From NCBI GenBank assembly GCA_028276145.1, contig JAPYWX010000075.1, positions 1-7,338 of the forward strand: DNA of 7,338 nucleotides, given 5' to 3'. The DNA comes from Spirochaetota bacterium. GTDB lineage: Bacteria; Spirochaetota; Brevinematia; DTOW01. A model generated the notes under the pieces. The model ran no database searches and was not told the origin of the DNA. It saw only the letters and a list, made by a program, of their open reading frames with translations. Position 1 is the stretch's first letter. The number at the start of each line of letters is the position of its first letter. Made by a program: the position numbers and the translations under genes. Below, piece after piece: positions 6,366 to 7,338 of this stretch.

Positions 6366-7338
6366 TTAAGAATTATTATAAATTCTTGTTAGTAGCTCTT
6401 CAAGAGTTTTTGGGAATTCCTTGCCTCTCCTTGAAAACATTGTTTTAGCCATTGATATGAATCTGTCAAAAGGGAATTTTTTGTAGGGTTCTTTGCCACC
6501 CCAAGCAAAGTTAGGAACATACTTTCTTACAAGCTCACCTTCAAAAAACACATTAGCCCCTAACCCTATCATAGTACCAGTGTTTATTAACACACCGATA
6601 CCGATTTTAGAAAAGTCCCCTATAAAGCAACCAACCTTAAGCAAACCGGTATCAACAACCTTCCTCGGCTCAATAAAGACTTTAACATTGTCATAGGTAT
6701 TCTTGAGATCACTGTTTGTTGCCATAGCCCCGATATTAACCCACTGCCCAACATAAGAATGCCCTAAAAAACCTTCATGGTTTTTATTAGAAAAAGAATC
6801 AATAATTGATTCCTCAACTTCACCCGAAACCTTACACAAGTACCTTATATTTGTTCCTTCTCTCAACCTAGCTTGACTTACCTTTGTTTTTTTACCTATA
6901 TAACTAGCTCCCTCAATCAATGTGAAAGGTCCTATTTGTGCGTCCTCATCAATAAAAACAGGTCCATTCGTAACATCGATAAAAACATTCTTAGAAATCT
7001 TCGCTCTATTGGAAACAATCACTAGTTCCTTATCACCCTCTATGTCAATACCTAAGTTTGAAGGCTCAATAAAAAGGTGATCTTTCAATCCCCTCTTAAT
7101 AAGCTCAAAATCTTTTTCCATCAAAAAAGTATTGAGATAAACCAAATCCCAAGGGTACTCAACAAAATTCTTTGGCTTAAGTGATAATTTCTCTACATTC
7201 TCTTTCAACGAATCAAAAACCTTCTCAATATCATTTTGATATATCCCTTCTAAAAGAATCTCAAGCCTATCAATATCTTTAGCCTTAACATTCAAAGATA
7301 TCACTCTTTCATCATGAATTACAATAGAATTATTAATA
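6366..7338 (-). CDS. GlmU-like sugar-nucleotide enzyme with left-handed beta-helix (partial, N-terminus beyond window)
   Basis: The C-terminal 323 residues of a protein related to the GlmU-like enzymes (putative glucosamine-1-phosphate N-acetyltransferase/uridylyltransferase family) common in Bacteroidetes and spirochaetes. Counting from the GTG at 7304, a helical segment (about 8-75) is followed by hexapeptide-type repeats (about 95-255). These include NGPVFIDEDAQIGPFTLIEG, SNKNHEGFLGHSYVG with His176, and NIGAMATNSDLKNTY. The conserved family tail SMAKTMFSRRGKEF lies near 284-297. The frame stays open through 11 more codons to the window edge (reading NNSIVIHDERVISL), which resembles the expected middle of the family. 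GTG 7304 lacks a ribosome-binding site, so it is probably not the start. The nucleotidyltransferase-like N-terminal part, perhaps 80-100 residues, should lie to the right. The likely role is activated amino-sugar supply for envelope glycans; catalytic activity cannot be judged without the N-terminus. Confidence 0.82.
   Translation of the reverse strand, partial: INNSIVIHDERVISLNVKAKDIDRLEILLEGIYQNDIEKVFDSLKENVEKLSLKPKNFVEYPWDLVYLNTFLMEKDFELIKRGLKDHLFIEPSNLGIDIEGDKELVIVSNRAKISKNVFIDVTNGPVFIDEDAQIGPFTLIEGASYIGKKTKVSQARLREGTNIRYLCKVSGEVEESIIDSFSNKNHEGFLGHSYVGQWVNIGAMATNSDLKNTYDNVKVFIEPRKVVDTGLLKVGCFIGDFSKIGIGVLINTGTMIGLGANVFFEGELVRKYVPNFAWGGKEPYKKFPFDRFISMAKTMFSRRGKEFPKTLEELLTRIYNNS

Noticed and set aside
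6368..6387. Inverted repeat AAGAATT/AATTCTT around the GlmU-like stop as a terminator
   Set aside because: The stem is only 7 bp, almost entirely A/T, overlaps the coding end and lacks a convincing T-run on the minus strand.

Overview
The window is a low-GC (about one third G+C), gene-dense stretch of a bacterial chromosome. There are no tRNA or rRNA genes, no transposase and no CRISPR array. The organism cannot be named with certainty. Three things lean weakly towards Spirochaetota or a related thermophilic or subsurface lineage: the GHKL-type ATPase resembles proteins I associate with spirochaetes, the secreted protein combines fibronectin-III-like and TPR-like regions, and Shine-Dalgarno-led and apparently leaderless genes are mixed.

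Layout. Positions 1-45 are the last codons of an upstream + strand gene. It is followed at once by rfbC (55-633), the dTDP-4-dehydrorhamnose 3,5-epimerase. rfbC runs tail to tail into a minus-strand O-antigen ligase/polymerase-like membrane protein (630-1973), and the two overlap by four bases. A divergent spacer (1974-2147) holds a promoter for each flanking gene, with a tandem array of short palindromes between them. On the + strand, a class I PLP aminotransferase (2148-3293) overlaps by ATGA a Cys-rich SAM-dependent methyltransferase (3290-4171), so these two form a translationally coupled pair. A second spacer (4172-4348) has another palindrome array of the same design, an AT-rich palindrome, a perfect 9-bp hairpin and a promoter. 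It leads to a secreted protein with two predicted beta-sandwich domains and a C-terminal TPR-like region (4349-5566). That gene converges, with a 9-base overlap, on a minus-strand GHKL-fold ATPase (5558-6274 or 6331). The ATPase lies downstream of a GlmU-like left-handed beta-helix sugar-nucleotide enzyme (6366 to beyond the right edge).

How the genes fit together. rfbC, the Wzy/WaaL-like protein and perhaps the methyltransferase suggest cell-surface polysaccharide synthesis. The GlmU-like enzyme would supply activated amino sugar. The aminotransferase is probably general amino-acid metabolism. The ATPase looks like a stand-alone signalling or anti-sigma-type protein whose partner is not visible here.

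The most notable signals are non-coding. (1) Two genes have a -10 box exactly six bases before the ATG and no ribosome-binding site, as expected for leaderless mRNAs. (2) Two unrelated spacers carry tandem arrays of alternating 5-base arms with 3-4-base loops. The arm sequences differ by compensating changes, so the same architecture recurs with a different sequence. No complete new defence or mobile system is evident.
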